In this document: piece after piece, positions 34,011 through 45,894 of the stretch
Position numbering within the stretch: position 1 is the stretch's first letter
Layout of the letters: every line of letters begins with the position of its first letter
Origin: Tretioscincus oriximinensis
Taxonomy: Eukaryota > Chordata > Lepidosauria > Squamata > Gymnophthalmidae
NCBI GenBank assembly: GCA_022410635.1
Contig: JAJVDF010000876.1
Span: 127,090-191,089, forward strand
Reading direction: 5' to 3'
Length of the DNA: 64,000 nt
The notes under the pieces: model-generated
Databases searched by the model: none
Told to the model about the DNA's origin: nothing
The model's input: only the letters and a program-made list of their open reading frames with translations
Position numbers and translations under genes: made by a program

Positions 34011-35125
34011 TTCCCACTTCAGAGCAAAAAACTCCTTTTTAAACTGCTAAAAATTCACAAACCCCAAACTTTTTCCTGGTGATTTTCTCCCCTTCTTTCT
34101 TGGGCTGGAAATAGAAAGAGGTACACGTTCCAGAAAAGCAGAAACAAATGCTCTCACAAGCCTTTCTCTTTCAAGAACTCTAATGAGACCTTGTGTCAGA
34201 ATACCGACCAGATGCATGCAGGTCCACGCATTAATATGCCTGCTAGATATGAGTCCACGTGAGTCCATATTCTTTTAGCATATTCACTGCATTATGATTG
34301 TGTAGGTAATGCACGGCATATTCATGGAACATTCAGGGTTTCACAAGCTGAAAGTTTTGAGATGTACAAAGGAATGGAACAGAATACCTTCCAGCAGTCA
34401 GTTGTTGCATGTTCCATATGATTCAAGAGATCTATATGGGAGATTTGTGGGAGTATGTGTAGACCAAGGAGAGTGACATGCAGCCAGAAGAAAAAGTACT
34501 ATTTCAGCTGAGGCACAATAGAAGCCCCCCAAATGGATTTCTTATCCTTCTAAGACTGATTTCAGCATGCTGCAGAAACATAGGGTACTGCCTAATCCTT
34601 GAATATCTAATTTGAAAGGTATTTTTGATGTGTAAACAATTTAAAGATCTCAGGATATAAATGCAAATAAATAAATAAATTAGCCAGCATCACATCCATA
34701 TACTTGAAATTAAACAATCCATAAACTTATAATAAACACTGTATATAATTCAGCAGGTAAAACATTGATTTTCAAGTTAACAATTTCTGTGGTGCTTTAT
34801 AAAATAAGATAAAACAAGGGATCCATCATACATTATATGTAATTTGTACACGATAGGAAAAATGTCAATTTGTATTATTTATTTTCATGGACATATTTGT
34901 GCATTTTGTAGCATTTCTAAGTCTGCATTCACATACATTCACATCTCAGAGGTAGCATGTGCTAGCTAGAGCATGTCTAGAGGTGGAATGAAAATATTAT
35001 GTGACAGCCAACTTTTAAGCAACTATGTACTGTACCACTGTACCTTTACCAAATGTAGAATAGCTTTCCCACCTTGGAATAATTTGAATAGATCCTAAGA
35101 AAAAGTATTTGTGCACTTATCTTCA
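34011..35125. other. Unassigned sequence with a short AAAT run
   Basis: A (AAAT)n run lies near 34663-34680. No other structure recognised. Confidence 0.45.
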
Positions 35126-36715
35126 TTCTGTTAGTACATAAACATTTGGATCAGGGAAGAAACCTATACATTGCATTCATAGATCTCTCTGCAGTATTTG
35201 ATTCAGTCAATCGAATTAAATTATGGTCCAAACTAGCTGCTACAAGCACAGACCACAGGGTTTTAGCATTAATCATGGTCCTTTACACAGATACCACTTT
35301 AAAAATCCCATTAGGTAACAGCGGTGCCCTGACAAAGGAGATAAAGACATCTGTAGGTGTGCGCCTAGGCTGCATTTTAGCCCCTTTCCTGTTTTGTTTC
35401 TATAGGAAAGACATCATACAAGCCAACAGAACCTGCATAGTCCTAAAATAATGGACAGACCAGTTAATATCTTACTATATGCAGATGAAATGATTCTAAT
35501 GGCTACTACACCAGTCGTCCTAAGGAGAACGCTGCACCTAAGGAGAATTCAGCACCTACTGCACAGACAATGACCTGCATATAAATTGTGGAAAATCTAA
35601 GATCATGATCTTTGGGATCTCAAGAAACCAATACAACTGGTTTCTAAATGATCAAACAATAGAACACATAAGATCCTTCTAGTTCTTGGGCATTTCTTTC
35701 TCGGCCAATGGATCATGGGTTTCCCATATTAAAAATTGTTTAACAAAGGCTGCACCATCTTCCCATCACCTGCATAAACTCATTAACTATAGATATCCTG
35801 GCACAATTACTCCAGTTATTGAAGTCTACAAAACAAAAGTAGTTCCCATTCTTCTTCTATGCGGACCTGAAATTTGGGGCTTTACTAATCTCTATAAACT
35901 GGAGGTATTCCAACTTAGGCAGTTGCACTTATTCTTGGGTCTGCCTAGATCTTCTCTGTCATCAGCTGTTCGGGCGGAATTAGGAATGGCTCCCCTGAGC
36001 TGTCATAGCTAGACAGTTCAGCTACTGGCAGAAACTTATACATATGACACCAGATAGACTGCCGCACCTCTGCCTGGAAGAACAAGCGCTCTGTACATCT
36101 GAATAGTCATGGTTAACAGCATTAACAGACAAGTTAAATTATCTTGGCTTGTCCTTGCAAGCCCTTGGAACTCTAGGACACAAGGAAAGGCAGTTTTAAA
36201 GCAAAGAACCCTTGACATGGAAGCACAAAATGATTTAGCGGTCATAGCATAAAACTGGAAAGTTATTTGAGGTTCTAGGTTCCATCGCATCTGCAAATCG
36301 CCTTCACTAGGGTGAGATTCGACCAGCTCGACATCCAAATGACCCGAGGACGGTACATGAAAATCCCAGTTCAAGACAGACTATGTACCTGCGAGATCAA
36401 AGACCTGGAAGACATGATCCATGTCCTCTTAGACTGATAGTAACATCAGGGAGTGCTATTTAGCCTCCTTGTTTACAGATGAACAAGTTTTAGATAAAAG
36501 AGAAAAAGTACACTGGCTCTTGAATGGAATGGATAGATGCATCACCAGTCGAGTAGCCTTGTTTATTTCCAAGGCTGCCAGAATTCGAGCTGTGCTGATT
36601 CTGAAATAGAATTTTGATAGTAGTTTTAATCAGTTTTTAGAAGTATAATATATGTATTTTATTCTATTTTTATATGATATGGTCAATGGACTAATCATTA
36701 AACTTATCTTCTTCN
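35126..36715 (+). mobile_element. Non-LTR LINE of uncertain clade
   Basis: Reverse transcriptase motifs in order: LYIAFIDLSAVFDSVNRIKL (35160-35220), VGVRLGCILAPFLFCFY (35355-35405), then LLYADEMILMATT in another frame (YADE where YADD is usual; 35470-35510). Further on, GISFSANGSWVSHIKNCLTK and LEVFQLRQLHLFLGLPRS (35686-36000), and a late segment with CEIKDLEDMIHVLLD (36385-36435). Unlike CR1, L2 or L1, the layout recalls Vingi/RTE-like elements, but I cannot assign it. It contains many stops and frameshifts. Confidence 0.7.
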
Positions 36716-38275
36716 TTCTGAAACATTATCCTCTTTTGAGATGTGGTACTCTGATATGTTCTATCTGCCTGGGAAGAGCACGTTCTGAATCAAGAGACCA
36801 AAATTGTCTACTGGCATACTAGACCACTGAGGGATCAATTTCAAGAGGATGCTTTGTTGAACTGCTGAAATGAGAATCCAGCGGTTTCAAAACCCCTGGC
36901 CATCAACATAGGCATCAAAGATTATCTGAGCTTCTTGGCCTCCACATAGGACTGGTCCAGAGCAAATTAGAACCAACATCTGCTTGATCCAGACCTGCAG
37001 TGTAGAAATTCCCCCTTTTGTGAGGGTGGTGGTAGTTATGTAAAAATAACACAACAACACAAAGTTTCTCCTCTATAACATTTTAACACTAATTTTTTGA
37101 GCTACTCATTTGTTTTATCTGAAATGTGTATTTTATGTAAAAGTATAACAGGACTTACCTGAAGATGATTACCATAAAAATACCAGAGGAAGACCACAAA
37201 TAACTAGAAAGACAATTATAAGAAAAACAAGGTGACCCAAAGATTTCCCAAAAAAGGGAAATATTGTGGAAATATTTTCTCTACAAATTCCATGATGAAG
37301 TTATTGTTCTTGAATGCACTGGTGGATGCCTGATAGACCAATCCACAAGCAATGGGTGCACAGTGTCCTCATATCACCTATACATGGCCCAGGTCCAGGA
37401 ATGGAATCCAGATCCAGGAGTGCTGTATTAGCAGAACAGGAAAAACTGCTTTGCAAAAGCAACATAGGCCAGGATTGCTCCTCCTCCTGCTGCTGTGCAG
37501 AAAGACGATAGTGGTAGGATCAGTCAGCAGCCTTTTCTGGACAGTCTGCTCCTAGGACCATATCTAGAACCTTGTTGCACTGCTGAAATGGCTCCCCAGA
37601 GAATTCAAGGCCAGGAACCTTTTGTTCTTGCCACTCCAATGTTCATAAGCGCTTTGAGGCTGAACAGGGGTTCTAGATCAGCACAGCTTTGATACTACAG
37701 GACTCATGTTCTTTGGTTTGCTTCTAATTGCAGACATGCTTTAGTCCATTCTCCACAGCAAGTGCTGTGATAAAATCTGCAGAACTTTATATAATTTTCT
37801 CTCTTCAACAACTTGAAACAATTTTATACTTCCATAGTACTTTGGTAAACCTGATAGGTCAACATGAAAACAAATTCTGTGAGATTTGTTGGAGTCAAGA
37901 AACTCCCATAGGAATGTTCGATAATTTAATAAGTAATAGAAAGACAAGACCAGAGGAAAGCATTCCATAAAGGTATTCTAAGTTTGAGGGCAAAGCAAAA
38001 TAATTTAGTAGAGCTCAGCAAAATTCAGTATGCATTATTAACAGGAAGGGATAAAATACAGAGAAATAAAAAGAAACAAAAATGTACTAAATGTCCTTAT
38101 TTAGAGCAGTCACTGCAATTTTTAATCATACATGAGTGGGGGAGAGAAGACAGAATTACCCTGCCAAGAAACAGAAAAGCAAAGAAAAAAGGACTGGAGC
38201 AGAGATGTCTTGCACTGGTTGCACATCTAATTGATGTAAATTTGTAAACAGCCTTAGGACAAGAGAGGCACAGGT
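36716..38275. other. Unassigned sequence
   Basis: A one-base ambiguity lies at its left edge. Frames of 65-87 codons (37314-37692, 37984-38247) have no recognisable product. Confidence 0.45.
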
Positions 38276-38685
38276 GCCATAAGAACATAAGAGGAGCCCT
38301 GCTGAATTGAGTTGGAGCCCACCTAGTCCAGCATTCTGCCTCACACAGTGTTTCAGACTCCTGGGCAGTCTGGAACAGAAGGAGGCAAAATCTTCAACTG
38401 TTCTCGACACTCTTCAAATGGCATTTCAAGAATACTGCTTGTTGCTTCCTCTCAGAGGTAGGATCAAGACATCCATCCTAGTAGGTGTTTATACCCTTGG
38501 CTCCCATGAACTTATCTAATCCTGTCTTAAAACACAGGTTAGCTATCCTAGCTACTACCACCTGTTCTGGAAGTAAATTCCATAGGCCGATTACCCTCTA
38601 GGAGAAAAAAAATACTTTCATTTGTCTGTCTTCACTCTTCTGCCCCTCAGTTTCAAGGAATGCACCCTGGAACATTAATATGTCT
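38276..38685 (-). mobile_element. CR1 LINE, 3' end
   Basis: Reversed tail (CATAAGAACATAAGAGGAGC), 3' UTR and the end of ORF2 up to the LSFKGCTL-like region. It is collinear, in the same orientation, with the CR1 ORF1/EN piece that starts at 38690, as if the reverse transcriptase had been deleted. Confidence 0.82.
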
Positions 38686-38689
38686 AAGA

Positions 38690-40300
38690 ACTTTATTTCT
38701 TTTCCATAAGTTGAACAAGATTTACCCAGTCTATATGTGGATAGTTGAAGTCTCCCATTATTACTACCCTTCCCTTTTTGGAAGCTTCAGTGTTCTTATA
38801 TTCCAAATGAGTGTCACCTTCAGGGACATGGTTAGGAGGCCGGTAGCATACTCTCAATATTAGACTTGCTTTCTGACCTGATAATGTTATCCATAGTGCT
38901 TCTGTGGATGGGTCTGTTTTACCTGGAAATTCCAATTCATAGGATTCAATCTGTTCTTTAAGGCACAAGGCTGCACCACCACCAGTTCACCTTTTTCCCC
39001 CTTTATATAGTTTGTAGCCTGGGATAGCTCTATCCCACTGTTTTTTTTTTCAGTCCACCAGGTTTCAGTTATTCCAGTTACTGTCCTTCACTAAGATTCC
39101 AGCTCTCCTATTTTTGCTCAGAGGCTTCTGGTATTTGTATTCAGACATTTGTATACCCTTCTCTTGAGCAAGTTTGGCTCCATATATTTGTGAAAAACCA
39201 CAGTTTGCTCATTACGGCTTTCTACTTGATTACTACAGCCTGGTTCCCCTACTAATGCAATATTATGTGCATAATTGTTCCCCAGTAAATTAAATACTCC
39301 CTCACAACACCTCATTCACGCATTGAAACTTCTAATCTCTGCTTGTCTAGCTGGCCCTGCACATGGAACACGTAATATTTTGGAAAATGCTACCCCGGAG
39401 GTTCAATTTTCTACCTAGCAACCTAAATTTGGCTTCCAGGACTCTCTGCTTGCCTCTCCCAATGTCATTGGTACCAACATGTACCACAACACCTGGCTCC
39501 TGCTATCAGCCTGTCTAGATAGTTTCAAGACAGGACTAGACAGGTTTATGGACACTAAGGGTATAAATGGATACTAAGATAGTTGTCTGGATGTAGCCTC
39601 CGGGATGGAGCAACAGGCAGGACTTTTGAAATACCATTTGCAGGGAGTCACGAACAGGAGCAGCATATTTTGCTTACCTCTGTTCGGACTGCCCAGGTGC
39701 ATCTGGTGGGCCTCTGTGTGACACAGAATGCTGGACTTGATGGGCTGTGGCCTGATCCAGTATGGCTCTTCTTATGTTCTTATGTTCTTATGTTAGATGC
39801 ATTGTGATGTCCACAACCTTTGCACTCAGCAGGCAAGTTACTATGTGGTCAGCATGCCCATCACAAACCCTCTTCTCTACATGCCTATCAATCCAATCAC
39901 CCACTAGAAGAAGCCACCCTCTCACCACCTCTGAAGAGGATACCAGCACATCTTCTATGGAAGGTGTCCTCACCGAGGGAGCCTGTCCCTCTCCCTCTGT
40001 CAGATGTTCTCTCTGTCTAAGATCACTATTCACAAAGGCAGCTGGAGGGCTGCACTCCAGTGAGTGGGATGCTCCTGCTGCATCTCTGGAGGTCACATCC
40101 TGATGCCTATTTCTGTCTCTCTGCTTCTGCAGGTCAGCTACCTTGGCCTCAAGGAAAGAAACACATTTCCTGAGAGCCAGGAGCTCCTTGCACCAAACAC
40201 ACACCCTTCCCCTTGCTGGCTCTCTACCTCCATTCCTATTATAATTTTATTGTACTTTTATTACTATTGAAATTCTCTTCTTTTTCAAGATTAGCTTGTT
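38690..40300 (-). mobile_element. CR1 ORF1 to endonuclease region
   Basis: Minus strand: ORF1 (about 40200-39300) begins CVWCKELLALRKCVSFLEAKVADLQKQ, a Cys pair followed by a coiled coil, and contains RGWLLLVGDWIDRHVE, the start of the esterase-like part. Then comes the APE-type endonuclease of ORF2 with SGQKASLILRVCYRPPNH and GRVVIMGDFNYPHIDWVN (38693-38968), whose GDFN is a catalytic motif. A second CR1 3' end (39511-39795, plus strand) interrupts it. Confidence 0.8.
39511..39795 (+). mobile_element. CR1 3' end nested in CR1 ORF1
   Basis: TAGTTTCAAGACAGGACTAG to a TCTTATGTTCTTATG tail, in opposite orientation to the CR1 it interrupts. Similarity of the host CR1 resumes at once on the right. 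A possible 4-bp TAGA duplication is too short to be sure of. Confidence 0.85.
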
Positions 40301-40879
40301 CCTATAGTTATGGTTACTATCTACGATATTTTTAATAAAACTATTAAATTATCCCTTTAGTATATCCATGAAGTGAATTTCCTTACAATATATTAAATTA
40401 TTCCGTTGCCTTTTTTAAAAAAACATCTTTTTCTATTGGACAGTTAAAGTTGTGTTTGCTTTTTAATACATAAAAAACTAGGGTTTTTTTTTAGTATTTT
40501 GTATAATGTTTATATCATGCACACAATTTTAACAACACCGTGGACTTGGGGCTTTAAGAGGTGTTTGTGTTGTTTTTAATAATTTTTTTCTTTTAAATCT
40601 ATTTTTTTTGCCTAGTAGTTTAATACTGTTTTAATATATTTTTTAATCTATTGTGCTATATAGTTTTAATCTATTGTGATTGTGGGGAGGTTTTATATTG
40701 GAAGGGGTTTGTATTGGGGCAGGGTTTTGTACTGAGGGAGGGAATGTGTTGCCAAGGCCAGGTCCTAGGAGGGGGAGAACAGGCACAGGGGGCTGCCATT
40801 AGTGTTGTGACGGGCAGGGGGAGATATGGTGTTGGGAGGCAGAAGAGATAGATCACGAGAAGAGTTGATAGATGTATTA
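40301..40879. other. AT-rich sequence between CR1 and L2
   Basis: The left 100-150 bp resembles the CR1 5' region at 12690-12837. The right part (40650-40880) is G-rich and may be the L2 5' UTR. Boundaries are not visible. Confidence 0.4.
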
Positions 40880-43257
40880 AGGCTGTCATCCCTTCTGTTC
40901 TGCCTCCCAACCAGCAGAATTTGGGGATGCCTGTTAACCGGTCCACTGCTCTGGTGGTGCTGCTTCTAAATGCCAGGTCAGTCTAGAACAAAACATCTGT
41001 CATCCATGACTTGATCCTGGATGAAGGGGCTGACCTGGCACGTATTACTGAGACCTGGGTGGACGAACTGGGTGGGCCTAGTCTTACTCTGCTCTGTCCC
41101 CCAGGTTATTCAGTATAGCACTGTTCCAGACCAGTGGGGAGGGGAGGAGGTGTTGATGTGGTCCATAAGGCTTCTATCTCCTTCACCAGGCAGCCGATTC
41201 GCTCTGCTTCAGGGTTTGAGGGGCTGTTCCTGCTGTTTGGCAATAGAGACAGAATAGGGATGTTGCTGGTGTACCGTCCACCCCACTGCCCAGCGACCTC
41301 CCTATCTGAGTTGGGAGAGGTGGTCTCCGACGTGGTGTTGGAAGCTCCCAGCACTGTGGTGTTGAGGGATTTCAACATTCATGTGGAGGCTAGCCTCACT
41401 GGGCCTGCTTCCTTCATGGCAAGGGCAAAGGCCATCCAATATCTGCTGTGACAAATTTGCAAGGTACTTTGAGGGCAAAGTTGCTCAGATTTGTGTGGAA
41501 TTGGATGCCTCTCTTGTGAATAGCCAGGAGGAAGTATCCAGAGAACCGTCTGGTCCTGTTATCTTGGATCAGTTTAAATTGTTGTGTCCTGATGTTGTGG
41601 ACATGCTGCTTGTTGGGGTTCGGCCAACATCTTGCCCTCTGGATCCTTGCCCTTCCTGGTTGATAAAAGCCAGTCGGTACAGTATGACCGGGTAGGTCCA
41701 GGTAGTAGTGAATGCTTCTTTGAGGGATGCAGTGGTTCTGCCGGCTCTTAAAGAGGCTGTGGTGCGCCCTCTTCTCAAGAATCCTTCCCTGGACCCAGAA
41801 GAGTTAAACAACTACCGCCTGGTGGCCAACATACCCTTCCTGGGCAAGGTTCTGGAGAGGGCCGTGGCTGTTCAACTGTAGGAGTGCTTGGAAGAAACGG
41901 ATTATCTAGACTCATTTCAATCTGGCTTCAGGCCTGGTCATAGCACGGAAACTGCTTTGGTTGCCCTGGTTGATTACCTTCTCCGGGAGAGGGACAGGGG
42001 CAATACATCCCTGTTAGTCCTCCTGGACCTCTCAGCGGCTTTTGATACCATTGACCATGGTATCCTCCTGGGGAGGCTGAGGAGTTTAGGAGTTGGTGGC
42101 AAGGCATTGCAGTGGTTCCACTCCTATCTCCAAGGTTGCCTCCAGAGAGTGGTGATGGGGGAGTCTTGCTCGACACCCTGGGAGCTCACTCGTGGGGTTC
42201 CTCAGGGTTCGATCCTCTCTCCCATGCTGTTTAACATCTATATGAAGCTGTTGGGAGAGGTCATCAGGAGATATGGTGTGAGGTGTCATCAATATGCAGA
42301 TGACACTCAGCTCTATCTCTCTGTTCCATCTGAATCAGGAGAGGCGGTTGAAGTGCTTGACAGGTGCCTGGAGGCAGTGATGGGCTGGATGGGGGCCAAC
42401 AAATTGAAGCTGAATCCAGACAAGATGGAGGTGCTGTGTGTCTCTTCATCCCGGGTCCATGAAGTGAGTAGGCACCCTGTCCTGGATGGGGTTGAATTGC
42501 CCTATAAGGGATGGGTGCAAAATCTAGGGGTGCTTCTGGATCCTTCGCTGACACTTGAAGATCAGGTGGAGGCGGTGGCCAGGAGTGCATATTTCCAGCT
42601 ACGTCTAGTCCGCAAGTTGTGGCCACTTCCGGTCAGGGATGATCTGGCCACAGTGATCCACGCTCTGGTAACTTCCAGGTTGGACTATTGTAACGCACTC
42701 TATATGGGGCTGCCCTTGAAAACGGTTCAGAAGCTGCAGCTGGTGCAGAATGCAGCTGCTAAACTGCTGACCGGAACAGCTGGCCGGACACACATCACGC
42801 CGATCCTGAAAGAACCGCACTGGCTGCCAATTTGCTACCGAGCCCAATTCAAGGTATTAACTCTAACTTTTAAAGCCTTACATAACTTGGGCCCCCAATA
42901 TCTAAAGGAACGCCTTCTCCCATATGAGCCTGCTCGTGCCCTAAGATCTGCAGGGGAGGCCCTCCTGACTGTACCACCACCCTCAGTGGCAGAGAGGGTG
43001 GGAACCCCGAATAGGGCCTTCTCTGTGGCAGCCCCCAAACTATGCAATAGTCTCCCCCTTGAGGTGCATCAGTCACCATCTGTGTGCACTTTCAGAAATG
43101 CTTAAAGACGCAACCCCTCAACTACTGTCTCCTCCCCATTTTTAGTAAAGGCTGTTTTTAATGTGTTAAAATGATGGTTTTATTGTTAACCACCCTGAGA
43201 CCTACGGGAATAGGGCGGTATAAAAATGTAAATAAATAAATAAATAATAAAATTTCA
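40880..43257 (+). mobile_element. L2 LINE, nearly complete ORF2
   Basis: Endonuclease: ALVVLLLNARSV and DLILDEGADLARITETWVDE (40940-41065), then GRGGGVDVVHKAS and MLLVYRPP through VVLRDFNIHVE (41134-41385). A linker region with frameshifts follows, then the reverse transcriptase. The 3' UTR holds CACCCTGAGACCTACGGGAA, AGGGCGGTATAAAAATG and a (TAAA)n tail at 43224-43257, the L2 3' signature. L2 belongs to the CR1 superfamily and lacks target-site specificity. Confidence 0.9.
41882..43105 (+). pseudogene. L2 reverse transcriptase and C-terminal domain
   Basis: About 405 codons without a stop, bounded upstream by an in-frame TAG at 41879-41881. There is no ATG start: this is the interior of ORF2. 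Motifs: FQSGFRPGHSTETALVALVD, VLLDLSAAFDTIDHGIL, RGVPQGSILSPMLFNIYM and YADDTQLYLSVPSE with the catalytic Asp pair intact, then ANKLKLNPDKMEVLC, SRLDYCNALYMGLP, LQLVQNAAAKLLTG and ITPILKEPHWLPI. It ends at a TAA inside the FRK-type C-terminus caused by a one-base deletion. Only a few lesions, so a fairly young copy. Confidence 0.9.
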
Positions 43258-43689
43258 AAGAGCTTACCCAGCAAAGCAGTTTTTTTTTCTATGGTTACTA
43301 TTTTAAAAATGTATGCAAAACCGAAATAGAATTATCTTTTATTTGTGGGGTAAAATTTCACACACCCAAACTCCAAAGTCTTTCTCCTGCCATCTCTTCC
43401 ATGACTGTCTGAAAGGAATAGTTTTTGGAGTTTAATTTTGCATTGAACTGATTTCCATTTCTTTCCCGTGGTTAATCACATGATGGTTAGTGAACAACTT
43501 CAGATTTTGCACTGTGGAATCAGTTGCTAGAATGACATGATATTAATATGATAATTTCATTGCAAGGATTTGGGATTATTTGTTTATTTATTATTTATTT
43601 TTATTATTTCATTATATACATTATTAAAGGATTATAAATGTCTTTACACACATAAATTATTTATTTATTATTTATTTTCATTATTTCAT
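43258..43689. other. Unassigned AT-rich sequence with a direct repeat
   Basis: TTATTATTTCATTATATA with its TTTATT-rich left flank occurs twice (about 43585-43625 and 43660-43700), a roughly 45-bp local duplication. Confidence 0.5.
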
Positions 43690-43999
43690 TATATAAATTA
43701 TTACAGAGGAAGTACTATAGAGAGGAATAATTACTTAATGTGATCGAGATTCTATGCTCCTCTTAATGCACTCCAAGATTGTGTTTGCATTTTTTGCAGC
43801 TGCTTCACACTGTTGAGTCATGTTTGTCTGTAATCTACCAATACACCCAGGTCCTTTTCACCTGTACTGCTGCTCAGACATATTCCTCCCATTCTGTATG
43901 TGCTGTTTTCATTTTTCTTGCTCAGATGTAGGATCTTGCATTTCTCTCTGTTAAATACCATTTAGTTAGTTTCAGCCCATTGTTCCAGTTTGTCTAGAT
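43690..43999 (-). mobile_element. CR1 fragment, second subfamily
   Basis: Nearly the same sequence as 33375-33665: ATTCTATGCTCCTCTTAATG, TTTTTTGCAGCTGCTTCACA, CATATTCCTCCCATTCTGTA. It ends at GTCTAGAT, where the foldback element begins. Confidence 0.85.
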
Positions 44000-44491
44000 C
44001 AGTGTGGTCCAACCTTTAGTTACCCAAAAGCCAATCAAACTTTAGTATAGGAATGTGGGGGGCAGTGATGTCACTTCCAGGGCAAGACAAGAAGTGATGT
44101 TACTTCCGGGGTAGCACACGAAGTGATGTCACTCCTGGTGCCATTCCTGGAAGCAGATTCCAGAAGTGACATCAATTGAGTGCCAGACAGTCGAGCGTCG
44201 ACATCTTGGACAAGCGGGCGGTGAAGTGGCCAGGCAGCTGCGAGCATCTGCGTCTTGGCCCAAGACACTGACACTCACNGCCGCCTGGCCACTTCACCGC
44301 CCACTTGTCCAAGATGTCGACGCTCGACTGTCTGGCACCCAAATGATGTCACTTCTGGAATCTGCTTCCAGGAATGACACCAGGAGTGACATCACTTTAT
44401 GTCCTGTCCTGGAAGTGGCATCACTGCCTGTCCCGGCCTGGAAGTGACATCATTGGCCCCCACATTCCTATACTAAAGTTAGACTACACTG
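44000..44491. mobile_element. 492-bp foldback element, hAT-like ends
   Basis: Left CAGTGTGGTCCAACCTTTAG, right CTAAAGTTAGACTACACTG: complementary termini of the hAT form CA(G)TG. Nearly the whole element folds back. The inner arms GTGCCAGACAGTCGAGCGTC and its complement lie at 44181-44240 and 44280-44338. It also repeats GATGTCACTTCC-type words. The flanks are CR1 on the left and L2 on the right, with no 8-bp duplication, so one side has been rearranged. Confidence 0.75.
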
Positions 44492-45150
44492 ACTTTAACT
44501 TATAAGGCCCTAAATAACTTGGGCCCCAAATATCCAAAGGAACACCTCCAATACCAACCTGCCTGTGCNTTAAGATCTTCAGGGGTGGCCCTCCTAGTCA
44601 TAACATCCCTTTCAACAGCAAATGGAGTGGGGCCCAGGGTAGGGCCTTAAGAACATAAGAAGGGCCATACTAGATCGGGCCAGAGCCCACCTAGTCCAGC
44701 ATTCTGTCTCACACAGAAGCCCACCCCACTACACCTGGGCAGTCTGAACAAAAGAAGGCAAAATATGCACTTGTTCATGACTCCCTGCAAATGGTGTTCC
44801 AGGAATACTGACTGTTGCTCCATCCTGGAGGCATCATACGGACATCCATCCTAGTAACCATTTATACCCTTGGTGTCCATAAACCTGTCTTCTTTGTGGT
44901 TGCCCCCAATCTTTGGGATTATCGCTCCCTTGAGGTGCGTCTGTCATCATCTTTGTATTGTTTTAGAAGATCTTTGAAGACACACCTCTTTCACCTGGCC
45001 TTTGGGTGAAGAAATGTCATTTTTCTTCCCACTTTTAGATATTGTTTTTACTGTTTTTCATTTGTGGATCTTGTTATTGATGTTTTATTGTTGGCTGCCC
45101 TGAGACCTTTGGGTGTAAGGCGGGGTATAAATATAACTAAATAAATAAAT
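44492..45150 (+). mobile_element. L2 3' end split by CR1
   Basis: 44492-44647 and 44888-45150 match 42870-43250 of the better L2 (CTTGGGCCCCAAATATCCAA; then GTGGTTGCCCCCAATCTTTG and FRRSLKTHLFHLAF). They end in CCCTGAGACCTTTGGGTGTA, AGGCGGGGTATAAATATAAC and a TAAATAAATAAAT tail. Confidence 0.87.
44648..44887 (-). mobile_element. CR1 3' end nested in L2
   Basis: Starts at the reversed tail (AAGAACATAAGAAGGGCCAT) right after L2 GGGCCTT and ends at CCATAAACCTGTCT, after which L2 continues with CTTTGTGG. Confidence 0.87.
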
Positions 45151-45894
45151 ATGGGTGGATCTTAAATAATTACTTTTCTAAATCTAAAAGCAGATCCCAT
45201 AAGTTTAAATGTACCACTAGCTTCGAACTTGGGAAATACTTAGCAGCTGTGATCAGATTTGCCGATTTGCCAACAAGTTAATTGACTAATGCTTCATCAA
45301 TTTATGCTCTTCCTGAACATGTACTAGAACTTTTGAAATTTATTTCAAAGTGCTAGAAATCTACACATGTTGTTTATATGAATATTTTTCTAAATGAACA
45401 GATGGTGTATTTGAGGTATTTCTGAAACAATTAACCTTACTCCCCCCCAACACAATCCTACACATGTTCCTTTCTTATCCCACCATTTTCATAAAAAAAT
45501 ATACGCAGATAATAGAAGTTGCTTGCTTCTGTCATTCCTGTGCTGCCAACCACCTCTCAAGAAAAGCTTTATAGTGGAATGGAAGTGGGTGGGATGAAGA
45601 GATTTCAACAATAAAGTTTGTGTATTTGATTCAAAGAAAAAAAAACTGTTCATTTCTGATAATTTTGGCTGGAAAAGAATTTTAGACTCTGTCCACAGAC
45701 AGGCTTATAGCCTGGGATATCAGGATGTTTCAGGCCAAGCAATCGCTCACCCGACACACCTATCTTGTTCTTCCACAGTGCACCCTGCTCATGGCAATAT
45801 GCAGAATGCTGCCATTACACTGCTGTGGCTCCTGCACGACGTTTCCCTCTTTCATTGCCGAAAGCATGATCTCACACAACTTCAGCTGAGATCT
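45151..45894. other. Unassigned sequence
   Basis: Nothing recognised. Confidence 0.4.

Noticed and set aside
42264..42626. 120-codon minus-strand frame
   Set aside because: Antisense of the L2 reverse transcriptase; no independent support.
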